The notes under the pieces: model-generated | What the model was told of the DNA's origin: nothing | Databases searched by the model: none | What the model saw: only the letters and a program-made list of their open reading frames with translations | Program-made: the position numbers and the translations under genes | Shown: piece by piece, positions 1-7,807 of the stretch | Layout: each line of letters opens with the position of its first letter | Position numbering within the stretch: position 1 is the stretch's first letter | NCBI RefSeq assembly: GCF_002794255.1 | Contig: NZ_PGGW01000038.1 | Span: 186,001-250,000 of the forward strand | Direction: 5' to 3' | DNA: 64,000 nt | Origin: Streptomyces carminius | GTDB lineage: Bacteria; Actinomycetota; Actinomycetes; Streptomycetales; Streptomycetaceae

Positions 1-95
1 GTCCACTCCGGGCAGCGCTGCTGGACGAACCGCTTGGCGTCGTCGACGAGCTGCTGGAAGCGGCGGTCGTCGAGGTTGGGGGAGGGCAGGGCCAT
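1..95 (-). CDS. Baseplate J-like protein of the contractile injection system, N-terminal fragment
   Basis: Only the first 31 codons lie in the window; the gene runs leftward off the edge. The peptide opens with MALPSPNLDDRRFQQLV and continues with a DDAKRFVQQRCPEW stretch, which is the usual opening of the putative baseplate assembly protein (gpJ-like, T4 gp6 family) of Streptomyces contractile injection systems. Its ATG overlaps the stop of the upstream gp25-like gene in a TGATG joint, so it is translationally coupled to that gene. The position after gp25 fits the usual baseplate gene order. Family assignment rests on this short N-terminus and on context. Confidence 0.75.
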   Translation of the reverse strand, partial: MALPSPNLDDRRFQQLVDDAKRFVQQRCPEW

Positions 96-544
96 CAGCG
101 GGCCTCCTCCCGGCCGTCGGGGCCGTCGGCCCCGTCCGCCGCCCCGGACTCGTGCGAGGGGATCACATAGAAGGGGAACACCAGGTTGCGCGGGTCGTTG
201 GTGCCGCGGTGGACGTAGTGGATGTCGATGTAGAGGGTGCCGGGCCGCCGGGCGTCGGGGACGACGCCGACCTCGGTGACCTCGATCCGCGGCTCCCAGC
301 GGTCCAGGGCCCGGCGCACCTCGTAGGAGAGGGCCCCGGCGGTGTTCTCGTCGGCGGGGGCGAAGACGTACTCGTGGATCCCGCAGCCGAACTCCGGCCG
401 CATGGGGCGTTCGCCCGGCGCGGTGGCCAGGATGAGCCGGACGGACTCGGCGATCTCCCGGTCGCGCGAGACCAGGGCGATGCCCCCGGTGGGTCCGGTA
501 CGCAGGGGGAAGGCCCAGCCCGCCCCGATGAACTGCTCGGCCAT
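95..544 (-). CDS. gp25/GPW-like baseplate wedge protein
   Basis: A 149-residue protein of the gpW/gp25 family, the small wedge component of contractile-tail baseplates that binds the first sheath ring. The sequence carries the family core: a GWAFPLR opening, the acidic ESVRLILATAPGERPMRPEFGCGIHEYVF block in the middle third, and a beta-rich C-terminal half ending in FPFYVIP. The family is usually 110-150 residues long, so this is full length. I chose the ATG at 544 because it starts the conserved region and sits in a TGATG overlap with the stop of the VgrG-like gene; an in-frame start 12 codons earlier would lie inside that gene. The Glu/Asp-rich tail is not conserved in the family. Confidence 0.9.
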   Translation of the reverse strand: MAEQFIGAGWAFPLRTGPTGGIALVSRDREIAESVRLILATAPGERPMRPEFGCGIHEYVFAPADENTAGALSYEVRRALDRWEPRIEVTEVGVVPDARRPGTLYIDIHYVHRGTNDPRNLVFPFYVIPSHESGAADGADGPDGREEAR

Positions 545-2334
545 CAGTTGATCTCCACGATCCTGGCGTTCACCGAACAACTGGTGCCGCCGTTCAGTTC
601 CATGCCTCTTCTGGCGTTCACCGAGACCGACCGGCCGGTCAGCTTCAGCTCACCGCTCCCGGCGTCCAGGGTGATGCCCCGTCCGGTGACCGTGACCTCC
701 TGCTGCGCGGAGACGGTGACCTTGCCGTCGCTGTGCACGGTGATCACCGTGTTCTGCTGGTCCAGATGGACCGAGAGCCGGTCCCGGTGGGTGCGCAGCC
801 GTACGCCGGCGGGGCCGGGCACCGCGTCCAGCAGCTCGACCCGGTGGCCGCCGCGGGAGGCGAAGGACCGCCGGTTGACCTTGCCGCTGCGGCCGTCCAC
901 CAGCGCCAGGGAGTCCGGAGTGGGCTTGTCGACCCCGTTGTAGAGCCCGCCGATCACATAGGGCCGGTCGAGCAGCCCCTGTTCGAAGGCGACCAGGACC
1001 TCGTCGTTCACCTCCGGGCTGAAGACCCCGCCGCCGCCCGTACCGCCCAGCTGGACGGTACGCACCCAGTCGGTCACGTACGCCTTCTCCCGTCCCGAGT
1101 CGTCCGACAGCCAGGGCAGCTTCAGACGCACCCAGCCCTGGTCCCGGTGCTCGCGCGGCGCCTTCACATCGGTGACGACGCCGACGGCGACCCCGGGGAC
1201 GCGGGGGGAGCGGGCCGGTGCGGACGCGCCCGAGGCCAGCCCGTACGGGGTGCGGTCCTGGCGCCCGCTGACGGTGACCCAGGTCTGGTAGCCGTCGCCC
1301 GGCCGGTAGGTGTGCCGGCTCGCGGTGACGGTGTACTTGCCGTCGAAGGGCTTGCCCGCGTGGTCCAGGAGGACCGGCGTGCCGACCCGCAGCCGGGGGT
1401 TGCCCAGGACCACTACCTCCAGTTCGGCCACGGAGTCGGCCAGTTCGGCGGCGGCCGCGGTGGACACCGCCTTCACCTCGGCGTCGGTCCGGTACGGGAA
1501 GTCGGTCAGCAGCGTCTCGGAGGGCCGGGAGGACTCGAACGGCGCGACGGCCTTCGGAGGGGTGAGGCCGATCCGCAGTCCGTCACCGGCCGTCACCTTC
1601 CGCTGGGCGTGCAGGCTCTTCTTCCGTTTGACGTCCCAGCCGCGCACCGCCACCCGGGCGGTCTGGTTCACGGCGGTCACCGCGGAGCGGACGAAGAGCA
1701 CGTTCTCGCCCATCTTGATGCCGACCGGGCTCTCCTCGACCGCGCCGGAGGGGTTGGGGGCCGAGGCGGCGGGCACCGGAGCGCGGAAGAAGAACTTCCC
1801 GTCCTTCACCCCCATCTCGCGGTCGTTCTCCCCGGCGAGTTCGGCGAGGAACTCCCAGTCGGTCACATTGGCCTGGGTCCGCAGCGGATAGGCGGTGGCG
1901 GTCGGGTCGATCCGGCCCACCGGGACGCCGGCCGCCGCGGCCACCTCCCGGGCGATCTCGGAGGCCTTCCGGCCGACGAAGCCCCGTACCCGGCGGCCGC
2001 GCTGCAGCCGGTGGGAGCGGTCCATCGCCCGTACGGTGGTGAAGCTGCCCACCCCCGCGTCGTACTCGGCCTCCAGCGACACCACCTCGCCGTTGAACAG
2101 CGGGAGCTCCCCGGAGCCGTCGCCGGGCTTGACGTGGACCGTGAGCGGTCTGCCGATCTCGATGCGGGTGTCCTCCAGGAGTTTGCGGTGCGGGTCGGGG
2201 AAGCGCAGCTGCGCCACGGCCGGCAGGGTGTTGCTCTCCTCGACGTCCACCCGGAGCTGCGTCTCGTCCCAGGGCGGGGGCAGCGGGCCGGGTGCCCGGA
2301 CGACGAAGGTGTTGGTGTTCTCACCGGTGGCCAT
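544..2334 (-). CDS. VgrG-like spike protein (gpD/gpV fusion)
   Basis: A 596-residue spike protein of the contractile injection system. The N-terminal two thirds resemble phage late control protein D: beta-rich, with a shufflon-like FLAELAGENDREMGVKDGKFFFR segment near residue 160. Around residues 370-470 lies a gpV/gp5-type OB-fold (GVVTDVKAPREHRDQGWVRLKLPWLSD, then VNDEVLVAFEQGLLDRPYVIGGLYNG). The C-terminal 100 residues (repeated VTVSAQQEVTVTG, ITLDAGSGELKLTG units) look like the start of a beta-helix needle. It would sit at the centre of the baseplate and carry the tip. Its start overlaps the end of the LysM gene by 14 bases and its stop touches the gp25 start. No C-terminal toxin extension is visible. 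Confidence 0.93.
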   Translation of the reverse strand: MATGENTNTFVVRAPGPLPPPWDETQLRVDVEESNTLPAVAQLRFPDPHRKLLEDTRIEIGRPLTVHVKPGDGSGELPLFNGEVVSLEAEYDAGVGSFTTVRAMDRSHRLQRGRRVRGFVGRKASEIAREVAAAAGVPVGRIDPTATAYPLRTQANVTDWEFLAELAGENDREMGVKDGKFFFRAPVPAASAPNPSGAVEESPVGIKMGENVLFVRSAVTAVNQTARVAVRGWDVKRKKSLHAQRKVTAGDGLRIGLTPPKAVAPFESSRPSETLLTDFPYRTDAEVKAVSTAAAAELADSVAELEVVVLGNPRLRVGTPVLLDHAGKPFDGKYTVTASRHTYRPGDGYQTWVTVSGRQDRTPYGLASGASAPARSPRVPGVAVGVVTDVKAPREHRDQGWVRLKLPWLSDDSGREKAYVTDWVRTVQLGGTGGGGVFSPEVNDEVLVAFEQGLLDRPYVIGGLYNGVDKPTPDSLALVDGRSGKVNRRSFASRGGHRVELLDAVPGPAGVRLRTHRDRLSVHLDQQNTVITVHSDGKVTVSAQQEVTVTGRGITLDAGSGELKLTGRSVSVNARRGMELNGGTSCSVNARIVEIN

Positions 2335-3040
2335 CGGTCACCCCGCCCCCGAGTTCGTCCGCCGACGGGACCAGGAGTTCCGCGCCGGGGCGCAGCCGCA
2401 GCGGGTCGTCGATCCCGTTGGCCTCGGCGATCACCCGCCAGGCCGTCGGGTCGCCGTACTCCTCGTGGGCGAGGGCCTCCAGCGAGTCGCCCGCCACCAG
2501 CCGGTGCGTGCGGTGGGCGCCGGGAGAGCCGGAGGTGGGGTTCTGGCGGGGCGTCGGGTCGCCGGCCTCGGTCAACTGGATGGCACAGGTGGCCCGCAGC
2601 GGGGTGCCGTCGGCGTCGAAGAGCGAGTAGGAGGCGTTGACCTCCTCCAGGTAGCCGAAGAAGGACACGCTGTCGAACGACCCCCAGGAGAACTTCACCC
2701 GCGGTGCCGACGCCGCCTTGGCCGCGATGCTCCGGGCCGTGGGCACGCACCAGCTCAGCAGGGTCTCCACGGCCTTCTGGACGCTGGTGTCGTGGGTGGC
2801 GGTGGCGTCCAGGAACAGCTCCACGCCCAGCCGCCGCGGCAGCGAGCCGGTGAACTCCGGTACGCCCACCTGCCGGGCGCTCCGGGCCCGGTGGCGGATC
2901 CACTGCGCGCCCTTGCTCAGGGTGAGGGTCTCGGGGTTGAACTGGAACGAGATCGGGGACCCCAGCATCCCGCCGGGCGGTTTGCCGGGCTTCTTGGGTG
3001 GCTCGTACGCCGTCAGCCTGGCACGTGCCCGAGTGGCCAT
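2321..3040 (-). CDS. LysM-domain tail/baseplate adaptor protein
   Basis: A 239-residue protein of the contractile injection system. The N-terminal 150 residues carry the FNPETLTLSKGAQW motif and the LFLDATATHDTSVQKAVETLLSW block found in the Afp7/Pvc7-like adaptor proteins that link tube and spike. The last 60 residues form a LysM fold (HRLVAGDSLEALAHEEYGDPTAWRVIAEANG, then LRPGAELLVP), here used structurally as in phage gpX/gp53 homologues rather than for peptidoglycan hydrolysis. The ATG at 3040 follows a GGAAGGAAG ribosome binding site about eight bases upstream. Its end overlaps the VgrG-like gene by 14 bases, so the two are coupled. The longer open frame upstream is not coding. Confidence 0.9.
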   Translation of the reverse strand: MATRARARLTAYEPPKKPGKPPGGMLGSPISFQFNPETLTLSKGAQWIRHRARSARQVGVPEFTGSLPRRLGVELFLDATATHDTSVQKAVETLLSWCVPTARSIAAKAASAPRVKFSWGSFDSVSFFGYLEEVNASYSLFDADGTPLRATCAIQLTEAGDPTPRQNPTSGSPGAHRTHRLVAGDSLEALAHEEYGDPTAWRVIAEANGIDDPLRLRPGAELLVPSADELGGGVTDGHR

Positions 3041-3108
3041 CGCGCGCTTCCTTCCGCTTGTGGTTCCGCTCGTCTCTTCGGGGGCCGGCCGGACGGCCGG
3101 GCGGAGGG

Positions 3109-3531
3109 TCACAGGAAGCCGTGGTGGGCCAGCTCGATGCTCTCGGTCGCCACCTCCGAGCGGGACGGGTCGAAGGAGGGTCCGGTCCAGCCCACCACCA
3201 CCACGTCCCGCAGGGACCACTGGACGATGGTCTCCTTCAGGTTGGGCCGCAGCGCCGTGATCTGCGCGGTGCCGCGGTTGACCTGCTGCGGCAGCGAGGC
3301 GAGGAACCGCATCACCTTGGCCGAGTCGGCGGTCAGGGGCCGGGTGAGGGTGACGGCCGGGTAGGTGATCCTGGACGGGAGCTGCCAGACGAAGTCGTTG
3401 TTGCCCCCCTCCACCCGCCGCTCCACCTCGACCTCGACGCCGAGCCCCGTGCAGGTGTTGAACGGACCGAGGTCGATGCCGTCGATCTGCAGCCTGAAGT
3501 GGACGCTCGTGCCCGGATCCGTGGTGGACAT
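3109..3531 (-). CDS. Second tail tube-like protein (tube initiator, T4 gp19 family)
   Basis: A 140-residue tail tube family protein. It shows the typical pattern HFRLQIDGIDLGPFNTCTGLGVEVEVE at the N-terminus and a C-terminal strand WTGPSFDPSRSEVATESIELAHHGF; this is the normal size for the family. It is distinct in sequence from the main tube gene at 7296-7742, and its place between the low-complexity gene and the LysM adaptor is that of the tube-initiation protein (Afp5-like) that docks the tube on the spike. A GGAGAG ribosome binding site lies about seven bases before the ATG. The assignment as initiator rather than main tube is by gene order. Confidence 0.88.
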   Translation of the reverse strand: MSTTDPGTSVHFRLQIDGIDLGPFNTCTGLGVEVEVERRVEGGNNDFVWQLPSRITYPAVTLTRPLTADSAKVMRFLASLPQQVNRGTAQITALRPNLKETIVQWSLRDVVVVGWTGPSFDPSRSEVATESIELAHHGFL

Positions 3532-3639
3532 GGTGCGGTCTCTCCGTCCTCTCGGGCGTTCCGGCCCCTGCGGCCGGTCCGTTCGTCCCGGTGCGGTGCT
3601 TCTCGGTGCCGGTGTGCCGACGGGCGCCGGCCGCGGGGG

Positions 3640-6600
3640 TCACCGGCCACCGTCCAGCAGCCGTCCGGCACGTTCCCGGCCGAGCCGCAGCTCGGCCCGG
3701 AACAGCCTGCCCAGCGGGCCGACGAGCCGGTGGGCCAGCGCGTCGATGTGCTGGGGGTCCAGGGCCCGCAGGACCGCGTCACCGTCCGGCGCCGCCGGGG
3801 CGCCGCCGTTCCCGTCCCGCCCCGCGGCCCCCGGGACGACGGCGGCGGTGTCCGGGGCCGCGTCGGCGTCCGGCGGGGCCCCGGGGGTGGACGGCCGGTC
3901 CGGCGACCCGGGCACGGCACGCTGGACGGCCGTCCGGGCCGTGCGCGGGGAACGGTTCGTGCCTGTCCGGGGAGCGCCGCCGGCCGCCGGGGAGGCAGAG
4001 GCAGTGGTGGGGGAGGCGGGCCGGACCGTGCCGGGGCCCGGCCCCGGCACGGCTCTCGCCGGGGGGCCGGTCAGAGTCCGCCGGGCCACGACGACCGTGG
4101 ACGGCGGCGCACCACCGGAACCGGTCGCCGGTGCGACGGGCCCGCCCGGTGCCGGTGGTGCGGCGCCAGCCGGGCCAGCCGGGCCAGCCGGGCCCGGCGG
4201 ACGGGCGTTCGGCGGGGACGGCGGGGTCGGTGGCCGGACCGTCGGCGGGTGGGGGACCGTGGCCGGTCCCGCCGTGCGAGGTGCCGCCGGGCCCGGGATC
4301 GGTGCGGTGCGGTGCGGGACGGACGGGGACGGGGCCGGCGCAGGACGGACCGGGACGGCGGGCGTACCGAGACGCTGCACGGTGGTGCCGGCCGGGGCGC
4401 TGCCGGCCGCGGGGGAGGGCGCTACCGCTGCCTGCGGCGGAGCGGCGGGTGTGCCGGGCCGCCCGGGGCCGGCCGGCTCCCGGCCGGTCGCCGCGGGGCC
4501 GTCGGCGGTGGCACGGCGGGGGGCGCGTGGGCCGGTGCGGCGCAGCGCCCGCCGCAGGATCCCCGGACCCCGGCCGCCCGGCGCGGTGCCGGGGGGAGCG
4601 GTGGACGGGCCGGTGTCCCCGGCTCCGGCCGGAACCGGAGCCGGGGACACCGGGAGGGCGCCGGGCGGCTCCGCCGCGGCGGTGTTCCGGCCGTCTCCGG
4701 AACGGCCGCCCCGCGCGGGCGGCCCCGGGACGTCGGTGTCCGGGCGTTCCGCACCGGGACGCTCCCGGCGCAGGGGGACCACCACCGGGGCGGCCCGCTG
4801 GACGGCGGGAGCCGGGCCCGGCGCGGTGTCCGCGCCCAGCACCGGCCGCACCGGCCGGTCGCCGAGGAGCCGGAGCACCCGTACGGGCGCTCCGGGCGAC
4901 AGCACGCCGCCCGGTACCGGGTGCTTTCCGCCCCGTCCGTCGCCGCCCCGTCCGTCGCCGCTCTGTGCCGCCGGCCTCCCCGGCCGGTCTCCTTCGCTCC
5001 CGCCTCCGGCCGCGGTGCGCGGCCGGGGCAGTGGCAGCGCCTCGTCCGCGGCTCCCGGGGCCGGAGCGTCCGGGCCGGGGCCCGGGAGCCGGGTCCGCTG
5101 GGGTGTCCCGTGGCCGGTCCGCTGCCCGGGGCCCTCGGCGCCGATGGTCGGACGGACCCGTGCGGCGGGCTCCGCCGCGTCCGTTCCCGGTGCGTCCGGC
5201 CCCGCGACGGCGGGCCCGTCCGGTGCCGCCGGCGGGGGCGTGGCGGAGGAGGCGTCCCGGACGGGCCCCGTGCTCCGGGTGTCGCGGGGCGCTCGCTGGA
5301 CGGCCGGGGGGCCGGACCGTCCGGTCCGGGCCGGTCCCTCCGGCTGCCCCGGAGGCGCGGGAGCCGGCGGCTCCGAGGCGGGAGAAGGAGGAGGGGGAGA
5401 GGGGGAGGAGGAGACGGAGTCGGTCCCGGCCGGACCCGGCCGGGGCGGGGAAGGCGGAGACGGTGGTGCCGGCCGACGGGAGCCCGGAGGCGTACCGGCA
5501 CCGGGCGGTTCGGCCGTCTCCCGCGGTGCGGGGGCGCCGGGCGGTTCCGCACGCCTCCGGGCTCCCGTCGGCCGGGACGTGCCGGGCCGGGCCGCCGTCT
5601 CCCCGAGAGGCTCGCCCAGACCGGGGCGTACGGGCCCCTCCCGCCCCGGGGAGAGGGGGAGGGCCGGGGGCTCCGTCCGCTGTGGTGCGGCCGGCGCGGA
5701 GGGACGCCTGGCCACCGTCGGGCCGGGCACCGGGCCCGGAGCCGGGGCGGCACCGCCCGGCGTGCCGCCCGGTACTCCGCGCGGCGGCGCGGTCCGCCGG
5801 TCGGCCCGCCCGTCCGGCCGGGGCGCGGCGGAGGGCGGCAGCCCGGGCAGGGGAGCGCCGAGGCCCGTCCTGGACTCCGGCGCCGGGGACCCGGTGGTGG
5901 CCGGCCCGGACGGTTGTCCGGCGGGCCGGGGCGGACCGGTCTCCGCCGGGCCGGGAGCCGGGCGGGAACGGTCCGGTCCCCTCCGCGTGTTCTCCCCGGC
6001 GGGGGGCGTCGGTCCGCCCGCGGCACCGCGGCGGGGAGGCAGGGCCGCGAGCCGGCGGGCCGGCGGTGCCGCCGAGCGGGCCGTGGTCAGCGGGAGCCGG
6101 GACGGCCCGGCGGGCCCGGGGGCCGGGGCGCGGCTCACGGTGAACCGCGGAAGCCCGGAGCCGGAAGCCGCCGCCCGTCCGGCGGCGGGACTCCGGCCGG
6201 GTCCGGGCACCGGACCGGACGCCTGCCCGGCCTCCACCTCCGTCTCCGCCGTCCGCTGCCCGGCCTCCACCTCCGCCTCCGCCGTACCGCCCCGGCGGTG
6301 CGTCAGTTCCGTGTCCGCCGCACGCCGCACGGGCGTGCCGGCCGTCCGCCGGGCGACGGTGTGCACCAGCCCCGAGGGGGCCAGCGGATCGACGAGGTGT
6401 CCGAGTTCGGTCCGGAACACCGGTGACCGGTGGGCGGGGAGCCCGGCGCGGAAACCGAGCGGGTCGGACACCAGGGGCTGCTCCGCCGCGGTGCGCCGCG
6501 GTGGCGGTACGGCCCGCCACCCGCCGTCCGCCGGGGGCCGGGAAGGCACGTCGGCGGTCCCCGGCGCACCGGTGGTCTCCGGCGCACCCGCGGCGGGAGC

Positions 6601-6657
6601 CGGGCCGGCCGCCGGGCGCCGGGAGCGCCGGAGACCCAGACGGTGCCGCAGTGCCAC
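3640..6657 (-). CDS. Large Pro/Ala/Gly/Arg-rich CIS protein with conserved ends
   Basis: A 1005-residue protein in the middle of the CIS operon. About residues 1-135 are ordered-looking (SDPLGFRAGLPAHRSPVFRTELGHLVDP, then LVHTVARR), and the last 45 residues form a predicted helix (LDPQHIDALAHRLVGPLGRLFRAELRLGRERAGRL) of a type I recognise from CIS loci of Streptomyces. The roughly 800 residues between are proline-rich low complexity. Start is GTG at 6657, ten bases after the stop of the DUF6760 gene, with GAGGGG upstream. Other frames and the opposite strand are also open here because of base composition, but only this frame keeps the two conserved ends. Function unknown; a length-determining or scaffold role is a guess from size, position and the absence of another tape-measure candidate in the window. 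Confidence 0.8.
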   Translation of the reverse strand: MALRHRLGLRRSRRPAAGPAPAAGAPETTGAPGTADVPSRPPADGGWRAVPPPRRTAAEQPLVSDPLGFRAGLPAHRSPVFRTELGHLVDPLAPSGLVHTVARRTAGTPVRRAADTELTHRRGGTAEAEVEAGQRTAETEVEAGQASGPVPGPGRSPAAGRAAASGSGLPRFTVSRAPAPGPAGPSRLPLTTARSAAPPARRLAALPPRRGAAGGPTPPAGENTRRGPDRSRPAPGPAETGPPRPAGQPSGPATTGSPAPESRTGLGAPLPGLPPSAAPRPDGRADRRTAPPRGVPGGTPGGAAPAPGPVPGPTVARRPSAPAAPQRTEPPALPLSPGREGPVRPGLGEPLGETAARPGTSRPTGARRRAEPPGAPAPRETAEPPGAGTPPGSRRPAPPSPPSPPRPGPAGTDSVSSSPSPPPPSPASEPPAPAPPGQPEGPARTGRSGPPAVQRAPRDTRSTGPVRDASSATPPPAAPDGPAVAGPDAPGTDAAEPAARVRPTIGAEGPGQRTGHGTPQRTRLPGPGPDAPAPGAADEALPLPRPRTAAGGGSEGDRPGRPAAQSGDGRGGDGRGGKHPVPGGVLSPGAPVRVLRLLGDRPVRPVLGADTAPGPAPAVQRAAPVVVPLRRERPGAERPDTDVPGPPARGGRSGDGRNTAAAEPPGALPVSPAPVPAGAGDTGPSTAPPGTAPGGRGPGILRRALRRTGPRAPRRATADGPAATGREPAGPGRPGTPAAPPQAAVAPSPAAGSAPAGTTVQRLGTPAVPVRPAPAPSPSVPHRTAPIPGPAAPRTAGPATVPHPPTVRPPTPPSPPNARPPGPAGPAGPAGAAPPAPGGPVAPATGSGGAPPSTVVVARRTLTGPPARAVPGPGPGTVRPASPTTASASPAAGGAPRTGTNRSPRTARTAVQRAVPGSPDRPSTPGAPPDADAAPDTAAVVPGAAGRDGNGGAPAAPDGDAVLRALDPQHIDALAHRLVGPLGRLFRAELRLGRERAGRLLDGGR
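4165..4191. repeat. Three tandem copies of GCCAGCCGG
   Basis: Nine-base unit GCCAGCCGG repeated three times without mismatch inside the low-complexity part of the 1005-residue CIS protein. On the coding strand this gives repeated Gly-Pro-Ala triplets. It is a site where copy number could change in steps of three codons without breaking the frame. Confidence 0.9.
5469..5575. repeat. 25-bp perfect inverted repeat inside the low-complexity CIS gene
   Basis: Bases 5469-5493 and 5551-5575 are exact reverse complements, separated by 57 bases that themselves contain two copies of CCGGGCGGTTC. The arms lie in the same reading frame region and encode different peptides on the coding strand. It could fold as a strong hairpin in the mRNA or reflect a local inversion/duplication event. 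Confidence 0.85.
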
Positions 6658-6667
6658 GTTCCGTCAC

Positions 6668-6823
6668 TCACCCCTCGTTGACACGTGTGTTGATCCGGGC
6701 GATCTCGCGGACCCAGCGGATCCGCTCGGCGTGGGTCAGATCGAGGATCTGCTCCCGCGGCCAGTGGAAGTGGTAGGCGATGTACGCGGCCTCCTCGTAG
6801 AGCCGGTCGGCCGCGTACGTCAC
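6668..6823 (-). CDS. Small CIS protein, DUF6760 type
   Basis: A 51-residue protein starting with GTG at 6823 (VTYAADRLYEEAAYIAYHF) and ending ...REIARINTRVNEG. The FHWPREQILDLTHAERIRWVREI core is characteristic of the short DUF6760 proteins found in actinobacterial contractile injection loci, where they follow the zinc-ribbon tail assembly protein. The GTG overlaps the TGA of the preceding gene (GTGA), so translation is coupled. The protein resembles the second half of a tail assembly chaperone pair: a short helical peptide made together with the upstream protein. Exact role is not known. Confidence 0.88.
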   Translation of the reverse strand: MTYAADRLYEEAAYIAYHFHWPREQILDLTHAERIRWVREIARINTRVNEG

Positions 6824-7296
6824 GATTCCCCCAGGCGCCCACCCGCCAGATCGACCTCGAAGGAGGAGTCGCACTCCGGGCAGGTCACCGCGGCCCGGGT
6901 GTGGCCCTCGGCGTTGATCCGCCGGTAGAAGTCCTGGAGGAAGGCCAGGTCCGAGGCGAAGAACTTCTCCACCACGCCGCCGTGCACGTCGGTGACCGTC
7001 CCGATCCGGGTGATCACCAGACCGAGCAGCACCACCGACAGATAGGCCGGGTTCTCCTTCACCCGCAGGTCGGCCAGGGGCAGCAGCTCGTCGCGGGCGG
7101 TGGCCAGCCGCATCGCGCCGTGCCGGTGGACGGTGCCCGACTCGTCCACGTAGCCGCGCGGCAGCTCGAACTCGAACTCGGTTCTGATCGGTTCCGCGGC
7201 CGCCGCCCGCGGCGGGCCGGCCGGTCCGGTACGGAAGGGGTCGGAGTCGGTGCCGCCGGGAGGCGGGGGAGCGGCACCGGAGGCGCTGCGTCGCAT
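6820..7296 (-). CDS. Tail assembly (chaperone-like) protein with Cys pair
   Basis: A 158-residue protein between the tube gene and the DUF6760 gene. The first 40 residues are disordered; the core begins at FEFELPRGYVDESGTVHRHGAMRLATARDE, followed by the helix LPLADLRVKENPAYLSVVLLGLVITRIGTV and a C-terminal TCPECDSSFEVDL segment, a half zinc-ribbon-like CxxC. In other contractile injection loci this position is held by a phage tail assembly protein. Its ATG overlaps the stop of the tube gene (TGATG) and its stop overlaps the next start (GTGA), so three genes are coupled. The family label is from pattern and context; biochemical function is unproven. Confidence 0.8.
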   Translation of the reverse strand: MRRSASGAAPPPPGGTDSDPFRTGPAGPPRAAAAEPIRTEFEFELPRGYVDESGTVHRHGAMRLATARDELLPLADLRVKENPAYLSVVLLGLVITRIGTVTDVHGGVVEKFFASDLAFLQDFYRRINAEGHTRAAVTCPECDSSFEVDLAGGRLGES

Positions 7297-7742
7297 CAGT
7301 TGAACTCGATGTCCTCGAAGACGACGGTGACCCGCTCGGTGGCCGGCTGGGCGTCACCGGCCTTCAGGCTGGGCCCCTCCCAGCGGTTGGCCCAGGCGTT
7401 CTTGAGGTTGATCGTCCGGTCCTGGCCGCCCTTGGCGTCGGTGAAGATGATGCTCAGCTGCTCGCGGGCCGCGCTGATGTCGCCCTGCTGGAAGGTCTTC
7501 TTGATCCACTCGGTGAAGGAACTGGCCTGGTCCATGCCCCGGGTGATGGTGACCTCGCCGCCCTTGCGGGCGCCGGGGAGCTTGCGGACCAGCAGCTGGC
7601 CCTGCTGGGTGATCTGGACGACGTCGATGCTGTCCAGCTCCATGGACAGTCCGCTGATCTCCTGGACGGTCTCCACCTGGACACCGCCGAGCTGGACCTT
7701 GAACGTGTGTGTGGCGAGTGTGTCGCCGGTCTCCTGTGCCAT
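7296..7742 (-). CDS. Main tail tube protein (T4 gp19 family)
   Basis: A 148-residue inner-tube protein of the contractile injection system. It has the family pattern: HTFKVQLGGVQVETVQEISGLSMELD at the start, the KLPGARKGGEVTITRGMDQASSFTEWIKKTF block, and the LKNAWANRWEGPSLKAGDAQPATERVTVVFEDIEF C-terminal strand pair. It polymerises into hexameric rings inside the sheath and is expelled on contraction. It lies 65 bases downstream of the sheath gene, the normal sheath-tube order, and its stop touches the start of the next gene. Full length for the family. Confidence 0.95.
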   Translation of the reverse strand: MAQETGDTLATHTFKVQLGGVQVETVQEISGLSMELDSIDVVQITQQGQLLVRKLPGARKGGEVTITRGMDQASSFTEWIKKTFQQGDISAAREQLSIIFTDAKGGQDRTINLKNAWANRWEGPSLKAGDAQPATERVTVVFEDIEFN

Positions 7743-7807
7743 GTGCCGTTACCGCCTTTCCCCGCCGCCGACGGGAGTGCTGGGGAGATGAGGGAAGAGG
7801 GGAGGGT

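Noticed and set aside
3779..6667. Second minus-strand open frame overlapping the 1005-residue CIS protein
   Set aside because: It shares the strand but lacks the conserved N- and C-terminal segments and reads as Arg/Ala/Gly/Pro noise.
2998..6928. Long plus-strand open frames of about 850-1190 codons opposite the low-complexity CIS gene
   Set aside because: They are composition artefacts: Arg/Gly/Pro-only sequence, no ribosome binding site, no conserved pattern, and they run antisense across several well-supported CIS genes.
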